Notes under the pieces: generated by a model
Seen by the model: only the letters and a program-made list of their open reading frames with translations
Database searches by the model: none
What the model was told of the DNA's origin: nothing
Translations under genes and position numbers: made by a program
NCBI RefSeq assembly: GCF_022539505.1
Contig: NC_061510.1
Span: 96,240,292-96,304,291 of the forward strand
DNA from: Lolium rigidum
Lineage: Eukaryota; Streptophyta; Magnoliopsida; Poales; Poaceae
Length of the DNA stretch: 64,000 nucleotides
Reading direction: 5' to 3'
Part shown: piece after piece, positions 60,017 to 64,000 of the stretch
Position numbering within the stretch: position 1 is the stretch's first letter
How the letters are laid out: every line of letters begins with the position of its first letter

Positions 60017-62236
60017 GTGGCTAGCGCTTAATTTTGTGAGTGCAAGATGCTGACGATCGTTACCGCGCTCGTGTGATCGCTTCGTGTCGTGTCGTTAGGT
60101 CAGAGAGAAAGTGGGGGTCCTGGGAGTCGGCGAAGCCGTGAGAGGACGTGGAGACTTGTCGGCGAAGTTAAGTTTGCAGGGCGACTAACTTTGTGATCGG
60201 GTTCCAAAAGAACATTGCGATTCCAAGTAGTATGAGCTTTTATTGACGATTGAGGAAAGAGCTGGCAAGGTAGATTTGGACCACGAGTGTACTCAAGTTT
60301 CTAAAGAAACTGTAAATGGAGCTACCTAACATCGCAGATCATACTCGCAGCATAAATTTCTTTTTACCGCAAGGGGAAAACATGTGTGTCGTCTCTGAAA
60401 TAGGTTTTCTTTCCGTCTTATAAGTAAAGCTATACAATGGTCAAACCGATATAAAATGACGGAAGGATCGTCTTACAAAGCATATCAAAAATAAACAAAA
60501 AATACAAGAAAAACCGAGCTTGCCACCGACACCAGACAAGATCGAGGGAAACCAAACCTCCACGACGACGGGTGAGAAATGCAGCTCGCGGGCATCATTG
60601 AGACCGAACGGTCAAAGATTTTCACCTGAAGCCATAGTGCAAGGAAGGTATGCACAACGGCGCCCCAACAAAGTTATAACACCCGCAAGCATCGTCGCCA
60701 AAGAGCACAGCTAAAGAGCAGAGCTTTCACCGGAAAGACCTTGGCACCGCTCCTGGTGGTATCTCAGACCACCCTTCAGTGACAAGTCAGGCCTCCAAAA
60801 CGCGATCTGGGACCACCCTCTGGTCTATTCCATATTTTTTAATTTAATTTGGTACTCTTTATTTTCCGATTTTACCGGTTATAAAGGGCCCCCACACACC
60901 AGTTCTACCAAATCAGCGTCAGGCTCCACATGAACTTGGGTACCGAATTGGCATGGCAAACAAACTGAAGAGAAAACAATCTGGCATCAGTTTGACCTCG
61001 TCAAATCTCACCAGATTTTTGTTCAGTGGATCATCATCTTTACGTACCGTTGTCCGTTACATTGACAATCTATCCTGATTCCTGATCATATCCATTAAGC
61101 CATTTAGCCAGCGTGTGAAATTTTCATTTGCCAAAAGAGAAACCGAGGTTAGAAGCGCATAATATCCTGAGCCTAACCCACTAGTGCTACGTACGGACTC
61201 CAGAGTCAGACGGCACTCCAACTCTACTCTCCTTTCCCGCCGAGAGAGCAGGTGCGTCTGCCGTCGCAGGGTCGCAGCTCAAGTCAATCGCATGCAGTTG
61301 GTGCTAATCGGTCGCGAAGATGGATAGATTCTCGAGACATTTCCGCTCCATTTGGCACCTCAAACCCCAATCCACACGCTCGGAAATGGATTAGATAGAA
61401 CATCGGAGCACGAAGGGCGAACGGGTGAATCAGAATGTTTTCCGAGCTATCACGGCCGGCTGCGGGCGCGGCGTCACTGTTGCATCCTCTCGCCGTCGGC
61501 CGTCCATCACTTGGTTCGTTGCGGCGTCGGTCTCTGACGTGCGCGCCTCCGATGTACTACCATCCTTCGTCTCTTTGCAACGTGCGTATGTGAACGAAGA
61601 GCGCCTCATTCGACGACCCATCGTCCGTCGGAAGCGGGTTTTGGTGCGGCGTACGTGCAGGTACGGCCAGGACGACGGGGATGCGCAAGCAAAAGTTTGT
61701 TTGCGTGCAGCAATTCATCAGAGAGGAATAAGAGCTGCGAGTATATCTGTCAAAGTGATCGCGACTCGGGAGCACTATCTCGACCTGTTTTGGGCGTTTC
61801 CTCTATAGTTATTTCCGGTTACTTGTTCATCTTCAGCATTCTTTATTTTTTTCAGAAGATGCTTCGTGCTTTCTTTGTTTAGCTCTGCTAGCTGGGTACT
61901 ACCAGTACGAGTTTCTGTGCGTGGAAGCTTGGGGCAAGCGGTGGCATAATGACTAAACTAAGGAGAGTCTCGCTTGCTTGGAAGATTCAGCTAGAGCAGA
62001 AGTAGCAGCTCGTCGTCTCCTCAAAGCCTCCAGCGCACTTGTTCCTTTTTGGCACATGAATTAATTCGCGGAGGATAACGCCGCGCGCGGCAAGCAATGA
62101 TCGATCGAGGAGATGAGATGAGATGAGGCCGGCGTGCGTGTACAACTGAAACTGACAGCAGGCACCCCATCCAAGCAGACACCGACGCAGTTGACGTAAT
62201 GTATGGATGGATCATGGATGTAGAAACAAAGAGCGC
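60017..62236. other. Intergenic, no gene recognised
   Basis: Mixed DNA. A short inverted pair CTTTCCGTC ... GACGGAAGG (about 60409-60467) may be a decayed small MITE. Open frames near 61425-61808 lack any recognisable motif. Confidence 0.4.
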
Positions 62237-62369
62237 TGTTAGATGTATATATCTGTCTATTGTAGCTTTCATACGTATGTTAGGGGTTTTCTCGCATATG
62301 CGCACTGCATACGTACTATATATCGCGCCTTTGGTCCCCTTGTAATACAACAAGCATATTTCTCTAACA
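62237..62369 (+). repeat. 5' LTR (133 bp) of a Ty1/copia element
   Basis: Starts TGTTAGA and ends TCTAACA, a perfect 7-bp terminal inverted repeat, and is followed immediately by the PBS. It contains a TATA box (CTATATAT, 62317-62324). The matching 3' LTR lies beyond the window, so this is inferred from the termini and PBS. Confidence 0.75.
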
Positions 62370-62381
62370 TGGTATCAGAGC
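62370..62381 (+). promoter_or_regulatory. Primer binding site, tRNA-iMet type
   Basis: TGGTATCAGAGC directly abuts the LTR, as is usual in plant Ty1/copia elements. Confidence 0.88.
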
Positions 62382-62941
62382 AAATTTTGGTCCTATTTTT
62401 CTAGTCCGTGGGTCTTGGCTTGTTCACCCGCCGCCAGCCGTCTCTTCCTCGTCGCCGGCCGCCGCCCTGCCATCTCCCGCCGGTCGCCACCCTCTCCTCT
62501 GCCCCGCCACGATCTGATTCTGCGCCTAGCCGCCCTCATCCGCCCGCCCCGCGCCGCCAGCTTTCCCGCGTCGCCCGCCCCGCGCCCCACGCCTGGCGCG
62601 TGGCTGCTGTCCGCGCGACGCCCGCCCGACGGCCGCTCCGCCCGCCCCTGCCTGCTCCGCCCGATCCCTGGCCGATCTCTTCTCTTCTCCCGTCCGCGTC
62701 GCCCAAATCCCACCGGCGCCCTTGCCCCGCTCGCTCTTTCTCCAGGCCAATCCAACATCTCACCAGCTAGCTCCACTTGATCCGCAGCAATTCCCCAACG
62801 AGCTTTCTCCGGCTGTGGCCGATCTCCACTTGATCGGCGCCAGGATCCGTCGCCCGCCCGCTCGGCCTTTCTCGTCTAGTTGGTTGACTTCGATCTGAAA
62901 AAAAAGCAAAAAAAAAAAGAGAAAAAAAAAGTTGTTATCCG
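62382..62941 (+). other. GC-rich leader of the copia element
   Basis: Very C-rich sequence with open frames in all registers, best read as an untranslated leader. It ends in an A-rich stretch (62898-62931) just before the ATG at 62942. Confidence 0.4.
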
Positions 62942-64000
62942 ATGTCTTCTTCCGCTGATCCCGCCTTATCTTTGGGCCTCCCTTCGGTACTTGGTATTTG
63001 GCCGCTGCCTACGTGTATGACGGATAGCCATTCTTCGTCGCCGTTTGCGGCCTCTTCACGCGGCTCTGCCCGCGCTTCACCGACTCCGTCTACGTCGGCT
63101 CGCCGCTCTACATCGACTTTCGCGGCCTCTTCACGTGGTTATGACCGCGCTTTGCCGACTTCGTCTACGTCGGCCCGTCACTCTACATCGACTTTTGCGG
63201 CCTCTTCCCGCGGTTATGGCCGCGCTTCGTCGACTCCGTCTGCGTCGGCCTGCCGCTCTACATCGACTTTCACGACCTCTTCACGTGGTTATGACCGCGC
63301 TTTGCCGACTCGGCCGTCATCGGCATGTTGCTCTCCGTCGCCTCCTTTGGTGGCCTCTATGCGTGTGGGTGCTAGCTCCTCGTCGGCACCTGATTGTACG
63401 TCGACCTCTCCAGTCGCGCCCCTCTCTGCGCATGAGATAGCGCAGCTTCACTGCCTGCTTGATGCTTGGGAGTCCGGCTTACGTCGGCAGCCTCGCGGTC
63501 CGAGTCTCCGCCCTCGTCCTCATTGCACCTACCGTGGCAAGGTTGGCCACACTTCCTCCACCTCGCCGGACGCGGGATCCCGCTTACGTCGGCAGTTCCA
63601 GGATCGTCGGCAGGCCGACTCTTCAGGATCTTCTCGCGGCTGCACTCTCCGATCGTGACATTCTCGTGGGTCTTCGTGGTCCGCTCGCTACTCCGGACTC
63701 TTCCTCGTCGGCGCCGCCGGTTCCGTGACTCGGCTCTTCCGGCACCGCGCGACCACCACTTTCTACACAGTCGGTACGTCCCCGTGGTATCCGGATTCCG
63801 GAGCTTCCTTTCATATGATCTCCGAGTCTTCTATTCCGTCTCGCTCTTCGGTCTCTTATTTCTCCTCGTCCGTGTTGTCACGGCCGATGGTACCTATATT
63901 CATGTTTCTGGTACAGGCACCCTTTCTACTCCCTCTTTCTCTCGTCCCCGATGTTTCTCATGTTCCTCGCCTTCGCATGAACATTTTCTCTCGCTAGCCA
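62942..64000 (+). pseudogene. Ty1/copia gag-protease region, frameshifted, runs off the window
   Basis: A frame from 62942 encodes MSSSADPALSLGLPS, then four 25-residue repeats, then HEIAQLHCLLDAWESG and a degenerate zinc-knuckle-like CTYRGKVGH. Reading then shifts to a second frame (RDPAYVGSS..LQDLLAAALSDRDILVGLRG, to 63728). The copia protease signature WYPDSGASFHMI appears in the frame from 63725, followed by TADGTYIHVSGTGTLSTPSF and VPDVSHVPRLRMN in alternating frames. The motif order is that of copia Pol, and the frameshifts show decay. Integrase and RT would lie to the right. Confidence 0.8.
63047..63346 (+). repeat. Four tandem 75-bp (25-codon) repeats in the gag region
   Basis: Units at 63047, 63122, 63197 and 63272, each encoding a version of AASSRGYDRALPTSSTSARH then STSTF. 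Repeat length is a multiple of three and the frame stays open through all four. The fourth copy is the most diverged. Confidence 0.9.

Noticed and set aside
62393..62780. ORFs of about 120 codons on both strands
   Set aside because: Extreme GC content gives open frames in all registers. The position between PBS and gag start indicates a leader.
1..64000. CRISPR arrays, operons, rRNA genes, tRNA genes
   Set aside because: Eukaryotic plant DNA. I saw no repeat-spacer array, and the only tRNA-like matches are retrotransposon primer binding sites.

Overview
The window is nuclear DNA of a grass, most likely a Triticeae/Pooideae species. The evidence is three intron-rich plant genes with GT-AG introns, GC-rich first exons, Stowaway-type MITEs (CTCCCTCC termini, TA duplications) and dense nested LTR retrotransposons whose ends (TGATACGTCTC..., TGTTGGAGATATGCCC...) I know from Triticeae repeats. 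There are no bacterial features. A 100-N gap lies at 51498-51597, so this is a draft or scaffolded assembly.

Layout: 1-5.8 kb is intergenic, with old inverted-repeat elements. 5.8-9.6 kb (minus) is a complete 13-exon chorismate synthase gene (440 aa, plastid shikimate pathway). 9.6-13.8 kb is intergenic and holds a retroposed segment with a 10-bp target duplication. 13.8-17.6 kb (minus) is a complete 3-exon LOG2/LUL-type RING E3 ligase gene (406 aa); its 2.4-kb first intron holds a tandem duplication split by a 568-bp hAT-type insertion. 17.6-24 kb is gene-poor, with MITEs.

24.0-51.5 kb is one retrotransposon nest. A copia-like LTR piece is followed by two Athila-type LTRs joined tail to tail. 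Next comes a 23.6-kb LARD-like element on the minus strand, with 6.09-kb LTRs and a 2.9-kb internal domain without evident coding. One of its LTRs was later split by an 8.1-kb GAG-protease-only Athila-type element (5-bp TSD GCTTG) and by a 340-bp MITE. The other LTR keeps the uninterrupted sites, so the order of insertion can be read directly.

51.9-57.1 kb (minus) is a complete 17-exon GH35 beta-galactosidase gene (854 aa, secreted, C-terminal SUEL-type lectin domain), with one GC-AG intron. 57-62 kb holds a 1.0-kb PIF/Harbinger-type non-autonomous element carrying an ORF and a near-perfect 382-bp fold-back element. 62.2 kb to the end is the 5' part of a decayed Ty1/copia element with a 133-bp LTR and four 25-codon repeats in its gag region.

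The three host genes are unrelated in pathway (aromatic amino-acid precursor synthesis, ubiquitination, cell-wall galactoside hydrolysis) and share only the minus orientation. I see no operon-like logic. The unusual material is in the LARD and the fold-back structures. Exon boundaries were derived by hand from splice signals and frame continuity; all three gene models close without a frameshift.
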